Below are positions 35,824 through 47,932 of a DNA stretch of 64,000 bases, one piece after another. Where the stretch lies: positions 22,111,561 through 22,175,560 of the forward strand of contig NC_088775.1 of assembly GCF_954871325.1 (NCBI RefSeq), read 5' to 3'. The position numbers and the translations under genes were made by a program. A model generated the notes under the pieces. The model was given only the letters and a program-made list of their open reading frames with translations. It was not told the origin of the DNA and searched no databases. Source of the stretch: Gordionus sp. m RMFG-2023. Taxonomy: Eukaryota > Nematomorpha > Gordioida > Chordodea > Parachordodidae. Numbering within the stretch: position 1 is the first letter of the stretch; each line of letters begins with the position of its first letter.

Positions 35824-36045
35824 TCATATTTTGGTAAATATACAAATTAATTCTATAAAATCATTGTCACTATAAATATAATGCTTCCCGTTCAATAATT
35901 CGAAGCAACTAATCATGTCTCTTAAATTGATGAATTCAAACAAAACGTCCTCCGTTCCACTTATTCTGGAATAATTAACGTCACAATTGTAGGTTAAGTC
36001 AAATAAAATATCGTAAATTGAAATTATATGCGGAATATTAATCAA
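35824..36045 (-). CDS. Small upstream ORF of family A (RRM-like), middle unit
   Basis: 73 residues: starts MINIPHIISIYDILFDL, then VLFEFINLRDMISCFELLNG and ends ELICIFTKI. Lies between LTR/primer-binding site and gag, as in the other two copies. Alpha/beta pattern compatible with an RNA-recognition motif; function unknown. Confidence 0.65.
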   Translation of the reverse strand: MINIPHIISIYDILFDLTYNCDVNYSRISGTEDVLFEFINLRDMISCFELLNGKHYIYSDNDFIELICIFTKI

Positions 36046-36214
36046 CTAAAATGAAAACATACTTGGAATCTTGTGTGTAAATTCGTTTATTTTCTCCATT
36101 ATATAGGAAAAATTTTTTTTTATTTAATCAAATTTACCAAAAATTTTTTTATTTTTTAAAGAAAAAAATTTAATTTCCATAAGGTGAGTCTCTTATACCT
36201 TTTATGGAGCACCA

Positions 36215-36484
36215 TGAAAAGAATCATGAATATGTGCTATTAAACAAAAACGTATTTTTATATTATTAACTTTATTATCACTATCTTTTCCATTTTACAC
36301 TTCGTTTATATATATATTTTACAAATCAAAATTAGAATACGATATTAAAAAAACGAAAAAATAAAAAGTAAAAAGTAAAATATTACAAAATATTACAAAA
36401 TATAAAAATAAGGTTACGCAATAAAGTTATAAAATTAGATTACAAAAAATAATAATAAGATTAAAAAATTAGAATAACGCAACA
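36215..36484 (-). repeat. Family A LTR between two tandem units
   Basis: 270 bp, same start and end as 33460-33713 and almost the same sequence, with small AAAAGT and ATTACAAAAT length differences. The primer-binding site TGGTGCTCCATAAAAGG sits at its right-hand internal side (36198-36214). Confidence 0.88.
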
Positions 36485-38500
36485 CTATCAAACACTTTTT
36501 TTATGTTGTTAAGATGGGCTTCATCGTTTTTTCCAGTTATAAGTAAATCATCAATATAAAATATGACGTCATAAATGTCACCGAAGATTTGATCTATTAT
36601 CTGTTGAAAAATTGCAGATGAGGTCATAAGCTCAAAGGGAAGTCTAGTAAATTGGTAATATCCCTTATATGGTTAAAATATTTCTGCAACTTTTATCAAT
36701 TGGGATCTGTAAGAAAGCATTTTTAAAGTCAATCTTCGTAAATTTCTTTCTTTCTGAAAGTTTAGCTATTAGATCATTGATTCGTGGAAGAGGGTATCTG
36801 AAATCTACTAGAGCTGGGTTTACAGTGTCCTTAAAGTCAGTACAAAGCCTAATGCTCCCATCATCTTTGTAGACAGCGATAACAGGACTTGCCCAACGGA
36901 CATCATTCACCGGCTCAATTATTTTATCTTGTATCCATTTTTTAAGTTCATTGCTAACAAGAACAATCTTTGAATAAGGAATACGTCTAGGCGGTATAAT
37001 TTTAGGTTGGGCATCACTTCTTAAATGTAACTTGACACTTGCTTTGTGGATTGGTCCATTAGTCCATTTAGATTCACACTCTTTAATTAATTTTTTTATT
37101 TCATCTTCGTAATTAGTGACAACATTAGCTACAAATTTATTTAAAATATTTTTGAAAGCATTGATCCACGTACGTCCCAACAAGGCATTTTTACTTGATT
37201 CGACGACTACCGCTTGTAAACATTTTGAGATACCTTCATAAGTCACTTTGACTTGAGTAGTGCCGATGATCTTGATTAAATTTCCGTCATAAGCGGTGAG
37301 TTGTAACTCGGATTTCTTAAGATCCCTAATACCAAGTTTTTTAGCCAGACCATGAGGCATAATAGTATGTTTAGAGCCCTTATCCACTTGCATACATATA
37401 ACAATATCGTTCACTTTTAAGGTTGTCATAAATGCGCTATCTTTGTCATTAAGCATGTCACCAGATAAGTTGTTAACATTGAAATTATTATCAACTTTGT
37501 TCTTTGTAGAGTCAACTTTCTCTTCAATAATTTCTTCAATATTCATTTTATAATCATTGTTGTATTGTATTTGCTTTCTATTATTGTTGTCGCTACCGCT
37601 ATAATTATTTGAGTTATTGTAAAATTGTATTTGTTCTCTATTATTGTCACTACCTCTATAATTACTTGAATTGTTGTAATAGGATTGGTAATTGTTACGA
37701 TTTCCATCACCGTATTGGATCTGTTTTCTTTGATTATTATCATACCATGTATTATTTCTACCATAATTAGATTGATTATTATTGTTATAGCGATAGATGT
37801 TGTAGTTATAATTGTTATAATTATCGTGGTATCTCGAATTATTATTACCATACTTGTATCTAAAATTATTATTGTAATTCCTATTTCTATTTCTATTATC
37901 ATAATTATTTCTAAAATTATTATCAGGTCTTAAATAATTATTGTTTTATTTTTATTGCAAAATTTTTATCTTTATCAGACTTTTTATCATTATTTATATA
38001 ACTTATATTATTATCATCTGACTTAACGCTAATACAGTCCAGTTTCACCCCTAATTCGACCATCTGGTTTAATGTTAAGTCAATATTTTCAGAGATTTTA
38101 TATTTTATCATATCATTTAAGGTAGATGTACGTAATTTTTCTTTTAATCTACTGTCGTCCAAAAAATTACATTTTTTATGCAGTTTCGATACTCTTATGT
38201 ACCACAGCATAAAACTCTCTGACGAGTTCTGCTGCAGCAGATTAAATTTATTAATTAAAATGTTTTTATCTTGCACAGGTAAAAGGTAAGTTAACTTTTT
38301 AATCACAATTTTAAGTTCTAGAATGTCGGTATCAGAACAGATTGATTTAATATTGTCAAAAACCTCGTCTGATAAATTATTAAGCAAAGTATTTATTTTA
38401 ATAGAGTCCGATGATGTGCTGGTCAAAAAATAATTTAATATTCTGTCTCAGTAAGTGGTCCCACTAACTTAGGAATCTTATGTATAAACTCTGGTTTTAT
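36485..38500 (-). CDS. gag, protease and RT start of family A, right unit
   Basis: Same order as the middle unit: gag N-terminal domain (about 38480-38000), Asn-rich tail, protease (about 37480-37100, ending NALLGRTWINAF), then RRIPYSKIVLVSNELKKWIQ and KIDFKNAFLQIPID of RT. It begins at exactly the same point in RT as the middle unit, directly next to an LTR. Broken in several places. Confidence 0.8.
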
Positions 38501-38561
38501 TAAGATATTTTATTAGTAAGACATATATATATGAAATTATAACATTCTATGTTTTAACAAT

Positions 38562-38798
38562 TTATATTTTTATAAACATGCAATTTAATTCAATAAATTT
38601 TGATTCATTATATACGTAATGCTTGCCATTTAACAACTCAAAGCAATTAATCATGTCTTTTAAGTTAACAAATTCAAATAGAACATCTTCAGTTCCCCTT
38701 ATTCTAGAGTAATTCAAATCACAGTTATAGGTTAAATTAAACAAAATATCGTAAATCGAAATTTCATGAGGAATGTTGATTAATTTAAAAGCAAACAT
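38562..38798 (-). CDS. Small upstream ORF of family A (RRM-like), right unit
   Basis: 78 residues starting MFAFKLINIPHEISIYDI; VLFEFVNLKDMINCFELLNG in the middle; ends ELNCMFIKI. The longest copy of this ORF, with an N-terminal strand (FAFKLINIP) that would match the first RRM strand. See also 3376-3597 and 35824-36045. Confidence 0.65.
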   Translation of the reverse strand: MFAFKLINIPHEISIYDILFNLTYNCDLNYSRIRGTEDVLFEFVNLKDMINCFELLNGKHYVYNESKFIELNCMFIKI

Positions 38799-38955
38799 GA
38801 TATATAAAAAAATATCACAATGATTTTACCTTTTATTTTCTTCTTTATATAGAAATAATAAATTTTTTTTATTAATCATATTTACCAAAAAAAATTTTAT
38901 ATTTTTAAAAAAAATTTCCATAAGGCGAGTTTTTTATGCCTATTATGGAGCACCA

Positions 38956-39172
38956 TGAAGAGAATCATGATAAACGTGCAAGTATGTAAAAATATATTTT
39001 AATATTATTAACTATATTATCTCTTTTCTTTTTCTTTTTCTTTTCTTGTATATATATATTTTCTAAAAATATAAATTAGAATATATATAAAAACAAAAAA
39101 TAAGGTTACGAAAAATAAAAAGTAATATAAGTTGAATTACAAAAATAAAAAGTTAAATTTGAATTCACAACA
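38956..39172 (-). repeat. Family A-type LTR, right end of tandem
   Basis: Begins (minus strand) TGTTGTGAATTC and ends ATTCTCTTCA, followed by primer-binding site TGGTGCTCCATAATAGG. More diverged from the other two LTRs than they are from each other. It borders repeat R1 at 39173. Confidence 0.8.
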
Positions 39173-39524
39173 TTTTTAAAATTAGATGGGGTAGGACCTT
39201 TCCAACAACAAACCTGGTTAACAATATTATTTTCCAATAATTTTAAAATAATAAATAATTTTCAAAATATCTTTATTTTAGCCTTGTTTAAATTTTAAAA
39301 AAGTTTAAAAATATTACATATGACAATTGTCAGTTTTCTAAGATATATATAAAAAAAAATCAAAAAAGTTAAAAATAACGATTATGACAATTGTCACTTT
39401 CCTGTAGTACATCTTCACTGAAATTTTAATTTAACATGTTAACAGTATCTATTTTTATCCATTTGCCTTAAAAAAATTCAAAAAAGTTTAAAAATAACGA
39501 TTATAACAATTGCCACTTTCCTGT
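39173..39524 (-). repeat. Repeat R1, copy 2, first piece
   Basis: Inverted relative to 8080-8380 and 11101-11216: AATTAGATGGGGTAGGACC ... CAAACCTGGTTAAC ... units with ACAATTGTCA. It is cut at 39524 by the giant element and resumes at 54131. Confidence 0.75.
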
Positions 39525-39574
39525 AGTGTTGTTAATCGGCTTAGCCGAGTCGGCTCGAACGCAGCTCACCCAAA

Positions 39575-40090
39575 TTTTGGGTCGTTTTTTTCGACTCTAA
39601 CTCAAAGTTTTGGTCGTTTTTTACGACTTCGACCCGAGTTCAAGCCGAAAAAAACGACTTCGACCCAAAATATGGGTCGTTTTTTTCGACTCCGACCCAA
39701 GTCCAAGCCGAAAAAAACGACCTCGACCCAAAATATGGGTCGTTTTTTACGACTCCGACTCAAAATTTGGGTTGTATTTTTCGACTCAAACTTGAAATTT
39801 GGGTCGTATTTTTCGACTCAAACTTGAAGTTTGGGTCGTATTTTTCGATTCAAACTTGAAGTTTGGGTCGTATTTTTTGACTCATACTTGAAGTTTTGAT
39901 CGTATTTTTTGACTCAAACTTGAAGTTTAGATCGTATTTTTCGACTCCAACTCAAAGTTTGGGTCGTTTTTCTGACTCAGTCTCAAACATCGGGTCGTTT
40001 TATTCAATCCGACCCAAAATATGGATCTTTTTTTTTAAAGATGACTTAAAGTTAGGGTTGCTTTTTTTCACCCTTAACTCAATATCTAGA
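39575..40090. repeat. GGGTCG/CGACCC subterminal blocks, left
   Basis: Repeats of about 32-35 bp such as AAATTTGGGTCGTTTTTT alternating with CGACTCCGACCC and CGACTCAAACTTGAA. Both orientations are present, so single strands can pair locally. Matching blocks lie at 51090-51451 and 53863-54110. Readings through it (FFDSD, GRFLRLRP) are repeat effects, not a gene. Confidence 0.8.
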
Positions 40091-40229
40091 TCATTTTTTT
40101 TGACCAAAAGTCAAATAACATTTAGTATATATTAATATTATAGGCGGGAAAGTTACTTAAAGCTTCTTTAAATTATAATGCTCTGGATTAACTATTCATC
40201 ATAGTTATTTTTTAAAATTTTTAAGTGAA

Positions 40230-41775
40230 GATGCACCATAGAAAAGAGCCATTTGTTATGATGGTTATTTTTGAACTTTTTTAAATGAAATAGATGAAAA
40301 TATATATTGTAGACATGTTAAATCAAAATTTCAGTGAAGATGTACCATAGATAAGTGACAATTGTCATAATCGCCATTTTTGAACTTTTTTGAGTTTTTT
40401 TAAAGCAAATTGCTAAAAATATATATTCTAAACATGTTGAATTAAAAATTCAGTGAGGATGTATCATAGATAGGTGACAATTGTCATAATCGTTATTTTT
40501 AAACTTTTTTCAAATTTTTAAAGCAAATAGCTAAAAATATATATTCTAAACATGTTAAATTTAAAATTTGTGAGGATGTATCATAGATAGGTGACAATTG
40601 TCATAATCGCTATTTTTGAACTTTTTCAAATTTTTTTAAAGGAAATAGCTAAAAATATATATTCTAAACATGTTAAATTAAAAATTCAGTTAGGATGTAT
40701 CATAGATAGGTGACAATTGTCATAATCGTTATTTTTGAACTTTTTTCAATTTTTTTAAAGGAAATAGCTAAAAATATATATTCTAAACATGTTAAATTAA
40801 AAATTCAGTGAGGATGTATCATATATAGGTGACAATTGTCATAATAGCTATTTTTGAACTTTTTCAAATTTTTTTAAAGGAAATATCTAAAAATATATAT
40901 TCTAAACATGTTAAATTAAAAATTCAGTGAGGATGTATCATATATAGGTGACAATTGTCATAATCGCTATTTTTGAACTTTTTCAAATTTTTTTAAAGGA
41001 AATATCTAAAAATATATATTCTAAACATGTTAAATTAAAAATTCAGTGAAGATATATCATAGATAGGTGACAATTGTCATAATCGCTATTTTTGAACTTT
41101 TTCAAATTTTTTTAAAGGAAATATCTGAAAATATATATACTAAACATGTTAAATTAAAAATTCAGTGATGATGTATCATAGATAGGTGACAATTGTCATA
41201 ATCGCTATTTTTGAACTTTTTCAAATTTCTTTAAAGGAAATAGCTAAAATTATATATTCTAAACATGAAATTAAAAATTCAGTGAGGATGTATCATAGAT
41301 AGGTGACAATTGTCATAATCGTTATTTTTGAACTTTTTTCAATTTTTTTAAAGGAAATAGCTAAAAATATATATTCTAAACATGTTAAATTAAAAATTCA
41401 GAGAGGATGTATCATATATAGGTGACAATTGTCATAATCGCTATTTTTGAACTTTTTCAAATTTTTTTAAAGGAAATAGCTAAAAATATATATTCTAAAC
41501 ATGTTAAATTAAAAATTTAAGAGGATGTATCATAGATAGGTGACAATTTTCATAATCGCTATTTTTAACATTTTTTAAAGAAAATAGCTAAAAATATATA
41601 TTCCAAACATGTTAAATTAAAAATTCAGTGAGGATGTATCATAGATAGGTGACAATTGTCATTATCGTTATTTTTAAACTTTTTCCAATTTTTTAAAGCA
41701 AATAACTAAAGATATATATCCTAAACATGTTAAATTAAAATATCAGTGAGGATGTATCATAGATAAGGGACAAAA
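40230..41775. repeat. Satellite array, about 12-13 units of about 119 bp, left arm
   Basis: Each unit runs TCATAGATAGGTGACAATTG, TCATAATCGCTATTTTTGAA, a T-run, AAAGGAAATAGCTAAAAATA, TATATTCTAAACATGTTAAA and TTAAAAATTCAGTGAGGATG. The perfect 12-bp palindrome TGACAATTGTCA recurs about every 119 bp (near 40356, 40475, 40594 and so on to 41651). Variant units also occur in R1 outside the giant element. Confidence 0.9.
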
Positions 41776-42750
41776 AATGTTATTATATATACGAGTAGCA
41801 ACGTACATAATAATTTTTAAGTGATAAAAAGAGATGCTAATATATTTCTTGTAATTTTAATTTATAAAAAAATTCTTAAATATGTTATTGTCATAGACTG
41901 GGTCAGAAAATCAACTATCACATAAACTCATCTATGTTTTATTCATATTATATTTTTAAGTTTAAGGATATTAAAATATTTGCTCTTTGAAGTTTCTAGT
42001 TAGGATAAAATTTACTTGGCACATCTTACAATGATATTTATACCTTGTTTTTTTTTTCGAGAATAAATTTTATGCGATATCTCATGAAGGAAATTACATA
42101 CCATTGTACAGAGAAATAACTTTGTATATATTATCTACACCAATATCTTTTATATCAATCTCTATCGATGACATTTTAAATTATATTGGAAACTAGATTG
42201 TGTAGATTTCTAAATATTAATTTAAAGGATTAAGATTTTAGAATTAATTATAAATATATCTTAATAATTTTTATATTGCATTTATTATTTAAAATCTCTT
42301 GTTTTAAGCCTATTTAGCAAGAAAAATATTGACTAATCCTGAAATTACGATAATAGATATCTATACCTTTATATAATCTATGAGAAAAATTGCTCTCATA
42401 ATATTCTTCTTAATAAAATAGTGAATAATTAACGCCTGAAAAAAAGTATAGCGCTTTATAACATGGTTCAAAGTTAATCCCAGTATCAATTTTAATGTGT
42501 AATTTTTCTCAAGTGTTCAAAATTCTAAATCTTAATATCAAAAACTATTTTAGTTATCAATTTAAAGTCAAATAATATTAAAACACTAATATTCTCCAGT
42601 ATTCATAAAAAACAACAGCCTGAAACAAGAATACTAAGCTCAAAACATCTTAAATATTTGATACATTTATAGTTTAAATATTTTTATTTAAATTATATAT
42701 ATTTATTAATGTACAAAAAATTTAATTTAACAATATATATAGATATAAAA
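41776..42750. other. Non-coding inner part of left arm
   Basis: A+T-rich sequence between satellite and transposase end, mirrored at 48898-49790. No gene supported; presumably 3' UTR and subterminal DNA of the hAT gene. Confidence 0.5.
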
Positions 42751-42751
42751 A

Positions 42752-44490
42752 TTATGTATAAAATTTATTATTCATGATATTGATATCCCATGAATTTAAA
42801 CATAAACACTGTTTAAGTGTTTCGGAGGCCATGCGATTTCTTTTCTTTGTTACGGTGTCCACCCCTCTTGAGAAGACACGCTCGCTCTCAACGGATGTAC
42901 TTTGCTGCGACAAAAAATCTTTAGCCATCATGAAAAGGTACGGAAAACGCTCAGAATTACAGCTCCACCAATCCAACACTGTAGTCGTTGCTGAGACTAC
43001 TGGATCAGCTAGGTATTCAGCGATCTCGTTCACCATTGGAACTAACGAGGCTTTCCTAAAAATATAAAATAAATTATTAAAATTAAATATATCAACTTTG
43101 AGAAAATTTAAAATAGTTATAGAATATTAAATATATACCTTCTCAGGCTATTTAAGATAGTTATTGACATCATTTCACAATTATCGTCTTTTTCTGATAT
43201 TTCTGGCGATATATTACACCGGTATTTACCATATAAAGCAATCAATTTTTCATAATAACATTCTTTGTTCATCCATAAAGGTATGAATGTTTTCTTGATA
43301 CGTGGATCAAGAAAACTACACACATATATTTCGAAATTGTCCATAATATTGATATATTTTTGGCATTTAGCCAACATAGATCTAGACGATTCTACTATAA
43401 CATTATTATTACTGGTTTCAATACTTGTTACCAGTAATATTTGAATCGTATCTAAATATAGTGCATACATCCCTATTGTAGATGTATTCGTGCTTATCTC
43501 GCACGTTATTTTATAAAAAGGATATAAAAAATCCTCTATATCTTTTAACATTCTACTCTCATCTGTATTAATGTAAAAATTTTCATTGATACATCTTTTC
43601 CCCATTTTAACAATAGTTATCATAAATTAAACATAAAAAAATTAAATATTAATATTAATACCTTATTAATTTTACTAAGCATGAGATACTTTGAATTCCA
43701 CCTAGTTGACACATCTAATGGAATTTTGCAATTACAAATATCAACAAAATCCTGCATCAAGGAAGGACTTTTATGAATTTTTTTCACCAAAATCTCAACT
43801 TTTTCTAAATCTGTTGAGATTGTTGGCAGTCCTTCTTGTACAATCAAATTAATAATGTGGGCAAGACATCTAATTGTGTTAAAATTTTGGTTATATGTCT
43901 CACGAATTAAAGGAATTATGAGCTTTCCCGCCGAAAGCATGTTCGATCCATTATCATGGGTAATGGATGATATTTTATCTATTATTTTGTACTCTGTCAT
44001 TATTGATAATAATAATTCTTTAATATCTTCACCCGTGTGAGGGTGGGTAAATTCCGTAATTGATAATAAGGCATTAGTTATATTCAATTTATCATTTATA
44101 TAATGGACCGTTATGGCGATAACTTATTAAATTATTGCTGGTCCATATGTCTGTTGTTATTGCCATCTTATTTTTATAATTATGGAAGGAATTCATAATA
44201 TTTGTTTTAGCCTCGTTATATATATTGTTTAAATATTTCATAGCAGTTTGCCTGCCCCAAACTTTGGAGGTTTTGTTTAAATATGTAAAGATGTCTTTAA
44301 AATTTTTACTATCATACGTTCTAAATGAAATATTTTCATTGATGATATATTTGAGTATTAATTTATTTAAATGAAAATTATCGTCTGTTGTAAGTTTTCT
44401 TGCCCCTATAATAATCAGGCAAAGGTGGCGAATCATTGATTACTTCAGGATGTTTGGTTAGAAGATGTTTGCGCAAATTGGCCAAAATAA
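42752..44490 (-). pseudogene. hAT transposase of the giant element, BED finger half to C-terminus
   Basis: Read on the minus strand: NLRKHLLTKHPEVI (His pair of a BED finger, about 44440-44487); YRGKKTYN; KMAITTDIWTSNNLISY (first catalytic acid); AITVHYINDK; ISSITHDNGSNMLSAGKL (second); FNTIRCLAHIINLIVQEGLP; PLDVSTRWNSKYLML; a helical insertion domain; then an intron 43056-43138 (83 nt) and VLDWWSCNSERFPYLFMMAK ... QQSTSVESERVFS with the LKQCLCLNSWD helix. At least one frame change lies near 44115, and the join near 43620-43660 is unclear. N-terminal exons lie far to the right (47933-48226). The last 60-65 codons are part of the inverted arm, so they exist twice. Confidence 0.87.
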
Positions 44491-44509
44491 ATTATATATA
44501 TTATTAATA

Positions 44510-46512
44510 AATTATATATATTATATATGTCGTATTGGGATATGGTATCATGTGAGATTCGGAATCCCAACGTTGGGATTCAAGATCTTGAATCCCCACG
44601 TTTTATTCGGGATCTTTTTGTTTAAATATTTTTATAAAAATATTTAAAAAATATTCCGAATCCCCATGAATAAAAAATAAAATAATATAATTACTTTTTC
44701 TTCTCTTTTTTACGGCTGGCACCACATAATTAAAAGGCCAAAATAAGGGATTTAAAAAGGGAATTTAAAAAAAAGTAAATAGTATAAAATTAAGGCATAT
44801 AATGAATGAAAAGGGATGAGGTTAAGACATTTTTGTTTTAGAAAATATTAAAAAATATATTTATAAAAAATCCGAATTATTGCAACAATTATTCAATGCA
44901 ATATGGCATTTCATTGAACATTTAAGCAGGGATCCAAACATTTATAACGGTTCAGTATATAAAAAATTATAATGGTTTATTTTTCTGGATGTAATATTGA
45001 GTTAGCCGTTCTAAAAAATCAAATATGAATAAGGAAAAATACTATGTATCTTTAGGTTGAGACAAATAAGGTCAGACTCATTTAGAGATTGTTAAAACTT
45101 AATTATTTATAACAACGAACAAATTTTAAGTTGAGATTATTTTTTTTTTTAAAAAAGCTAAGGACCAATATATATTTTTATTTAGTTTTTATATTTTTTT
45201 TTTACATATTTTTATATAGTTTTAATATTTTAGTGTTTTATCATATTTTTTTAAATTATAACAATATCAATATTATCAAAATAAAATTTTAAAAAATAAA
45301 ACAAATAACAATGGCAATATTTTGAAGTTTTGGAAGCAGGAAAATTTATTTCCTTTTTTGAGAAAATTAGAGAGTAAAATTTTGTCAGCCCAGGCAAATT
45401 CGGCTTCTAGTGAAAGGTTATTTTTCTGTAGCCAATCGCCTATTAGAGGAAAGGCGTACACAATTGAAATAAATAAAATAGACATTCTTCTTTTTCTAAG
45501 TAAAAATTTGGATTTATAATATGTATTTATTTTTTGTTATTATGGATTATGGAATTAAAGAAATAAATAGAATAAATTCAATAAAGTGTAAAAAATTATA
45601 GCATTAAAGTTTTGAAAAATTTAAAAACACCGTGAATTTTCGGGCGTGAAACAAAATATTGCCTTCGAGTATTTAATGATTTAAAGCATAAAAGTAATAC
45701 AATATTATCTCTAAAAAATAAAATTTTCTGGTGAAAATATAATTTAATTGTTTTTTTTAAAAAAAGATTCCGAATCCCCTTAAATATTTTTTAAAAAAAA
45801 ATTTATTTTTGTTATAAATATCTGAACCAGGCGGTTCCAGCAACACAAATTTCTGTAGAAAGGGCTTTTTGTGTTATCGTCACTACGAACAAAAAGGAAT
45901 CTATTTATACTTGAAAATATATAGCTTATATGTTCAAATAAATATTTAAAAATGAGTTATTTTGAATCTTATATATTTTTTTTATATATAATTCATAAAT
46001 GCTTATAATAAAAATAAATTAAAAGATGGTGTTGCTTCAATAAAAAAAAATTTCTAACCGTAATGAACCTTTATAATTAGCTGAACCGAACGGAACCTTT
46101 ATATAAATTCCTTCTCAAGCACCGTAACCCAAAACGTAACCATTATAATTTTTTATATACTGAACCGTAACCAAACTGAACCGTTATAAATAACGGTTCG
46201 GGTCCCTGCTTAAATGTTGCAATAATTCGGATTTTTTGTAAATATATTTTTTAAAACAAAAAAGTCTTAACCTCATCCCTTTTCATTCATTATATTTCTT
46301 AATTTTATACTATTTACTTTTTTTAAAAATTCTCTTATTAAATCCCTTATTTTGGTTTTTTAATTATATGGTGCCAGCCGCAAAAAAGAGAAGAAAAAGT
46401 AATTATATTTTATTTTTATTCATGGGGAAAAATATTTAAAAAAAAGATCCCGAATAAAAACGTGGGGATTCCGAATCCCACATGATTCCCCAATACGACA
46501 TATATATTATTA
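44510..46512. mobile_element. Inverted-repeat element inserted in the transposase gene
   Basis: Arms about 44516-44926 and 46209-46512 are inverted copies (ATATGTCGTATTGGG at the outside; CGGAATCCC, AACGTGGGGATT, GGCTGGCACCA inside). They border a second pair of ends, CAGGGATCCAAAC (44927) and GGGTCCCTG (46208), with GGTTCAGTATATAAAAAATT repeated inverted inside. It lies between the two halves of the BED finger of the giant element's transposase, hence in an intron. No clean target duplication was found. Confidence 0.7.
45309..45519 (+). pseudogene. hAT transposase C-terminal fragment
   Basis: Reads FWKQENLFPFLRKLESKILS then ANSASSERLFFCSQS and the helix INKIDILLFLSKNLDL before a stop. This is the hAT dimerisation domain of a type different from the giant element's own. 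A further scrap, VPATQISVERAFCVI, lies at about 45832-45880. Both are inside the nested element 44927-46208, which is therefore hAT-related. Confidence 0.8.
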
Positions 46513-47340
46513 AATAAATCAAAAGAAACTATATTCTAAACCCTGCCTCCTTTCGATTATTCAAACATTTGAATGTTGATGCATAATGCACTAACTAATA
46601 AAAATTTTAATACTGATATATTACCTATCATTAATGTTAAGCCCGATTTGATCGATTTTTAAAAAGACCTGAATAATATTATGTAATCATGGAGATTTTG
46701 CTCATAGATGACAGATAGGTTTTTATTTTACCAATCTCGAGGCTTACTTATTATTTTGCTAAAATCCTAATTTGGCCATTTTTAAGAAATCGAAAGGGGT
46801 CGGCCGAAAAGTGATTGATTTGACAATGACCCTACAAAGAAGTATTAAATAATACTAAGAATTAATACCTATTTTGTTGTTAATAAGCTAAGTTACAATC
46901 AGAAATTAATAAATAAAATATATCAGGGGGTTAGATCGTATTTTAATTTTTTTATATATACCGCCGGGCTGGGCCTAAAATTATTTATAAAAAAATATCC
47001 GAACCGGGCCGGTCATATATATCAAATTAAATATTTAAAATCGCTTTTATTAGCTAAAAAATCTATTATAAATATAATATATTTTAAAAAAATCCGGGCC
47101 GGGCTAGCCGTATATTGTAAATTAAATATTTGTAATACCTATTATTAGCTATAAAAATCTATTATAAATAGAACTGTATTTATATTGATATAAAATTTAT
47201 AAAATATAATTTAAAAATATCCTAAATAAAAAAATATATGTATATTATTTTAAAAATAAAATAAATTAACCAATCACAAAAGAACAATAATATATCAAAA
47301 AAAAATAACATAAAAAACATTTAAAAAAATAACAAAAAAA
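46513..47340. other. Decayed repeats, G+C-rich patches, worn MITE copy
   Basis: 46640-46800 resembles the MITE at 31866-32083 (GATTTTGCTCATAGA, CTCGAGGCTTA, GGCCATTTTTAAGAAATCG). 46960-47110 has CCGGGCTGGGCC and CCGGGCCGGGCTAGCCG patches like those at 1261 and 25585. No coding. Confidence 0.45.
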
Positions 47341-47344
47341 TTTA

Positions 47345-47413
47345 ATATAAAAGTCCGAGTCAAAAAAACGACCCAAACTCTGGGTCGGGGTCGCGACGTT
47401 TGAACAACATAAT
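47345..47413. mobile_element. Terminal fragment of a giant-element relative
   Basis: Reads AGTCAAAAAAACGACCCAAA, then GGGTCGGGGTCGCGACGTTT and GAACAACA: the same layout as the right end of the giant element at 54040-54120. It is a lone end inside the centre of the giant element, so either an older insertion or a leftover of an earlier form of its end. Confidence 0.65.
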
Positions 47414-47932
47414 AATGAGCCCCTCCAAAAAAATAGTAACCTAACTTAATATTCTAAATAATTAATATTAAGTATAAATTATTACCTTTTTTGAAAAATA
47501 TAGCCAGGTTTATATATTGAATATATTTTCTATATTTTAATTAGGTTTAAAATAATAAAAAATTAGAGTAAAAAATAAAAAGATAGGTAAATTTAGCACT
47601 TAAATAAGATAAAATAGGCCATTATGAAGTAATAATTAAATCTTTATAAGCAAATATCGCAAAATTGACAGAGCTGTACCGTCATAAAAATTAAAATTTT
47701 TTTAATTTATTTTTTTATATATTGAAAATAAATAAGTTATTATCCACTTTTAGCTTAAAAATATTTAAAAACTGGAGGAAAGCAAAACAATTCTAGACCA
47801 ACATTAAAATCCTAAAAACCCCGAAATATTTTATGTTTTTTTAAATATTAAAAAACATTACTGCCATAAGGAATAATTTCTTTTTAAATTTGAAAATTTA
47901 ATTTAATGTAACTATATAAAAACAAAAATTTA

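Larger units (their letters stand above)
32185..39172 (-). mobile_element. Tandem of family A Ty3/gypsy pieces sharing LTRs (fossils)
   Basis: From right to left (the direction of reading): LTR 38956-39172, small ORF, gag, protease, first part of RT (38955-36485), LTR 36215-36484, small ORF, gag, protease, first part of RT (36214-33714), LTR 33460-33713, then the rest of RT, RNase H and part of integrase (33459-32185). The LTRs at 33460 and 36215 are nearly identical, while the two bodies between them differ more. Broken in many places; the integrase end is missing on the left. Confidence 0.85.
39525..42961 (+). repeat. Left inverted arm of the giant element
   Basis: 3437 bp. It matches 48691-51451 and 53863-54122 in inverted orientation with very few differences by eye. 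The inner boundary (GAATTACA at 42954-42961 against TGTAATTC at 48691) falls within the transposase C-terminal coding part. The arms differ mainly in the number of satellite units. Confidence 0.88.

Noticed and set aside
39510-40135. Frames with VVFFDSD and GRFLRLRP repeats (also at 51072-51287 and 53848-54155)
   Set aside because: Translations of GGGTCG/CGACCC subterminal blocks; reading frames exist in several phases.
40230-41775. Regularly spaced repeats resembling a CRISPR array
   Set aside because: Units are contiguous (about 119 bp, whole unit repeated), with no unique spacers and no cas genes, in a eukaryotic context.
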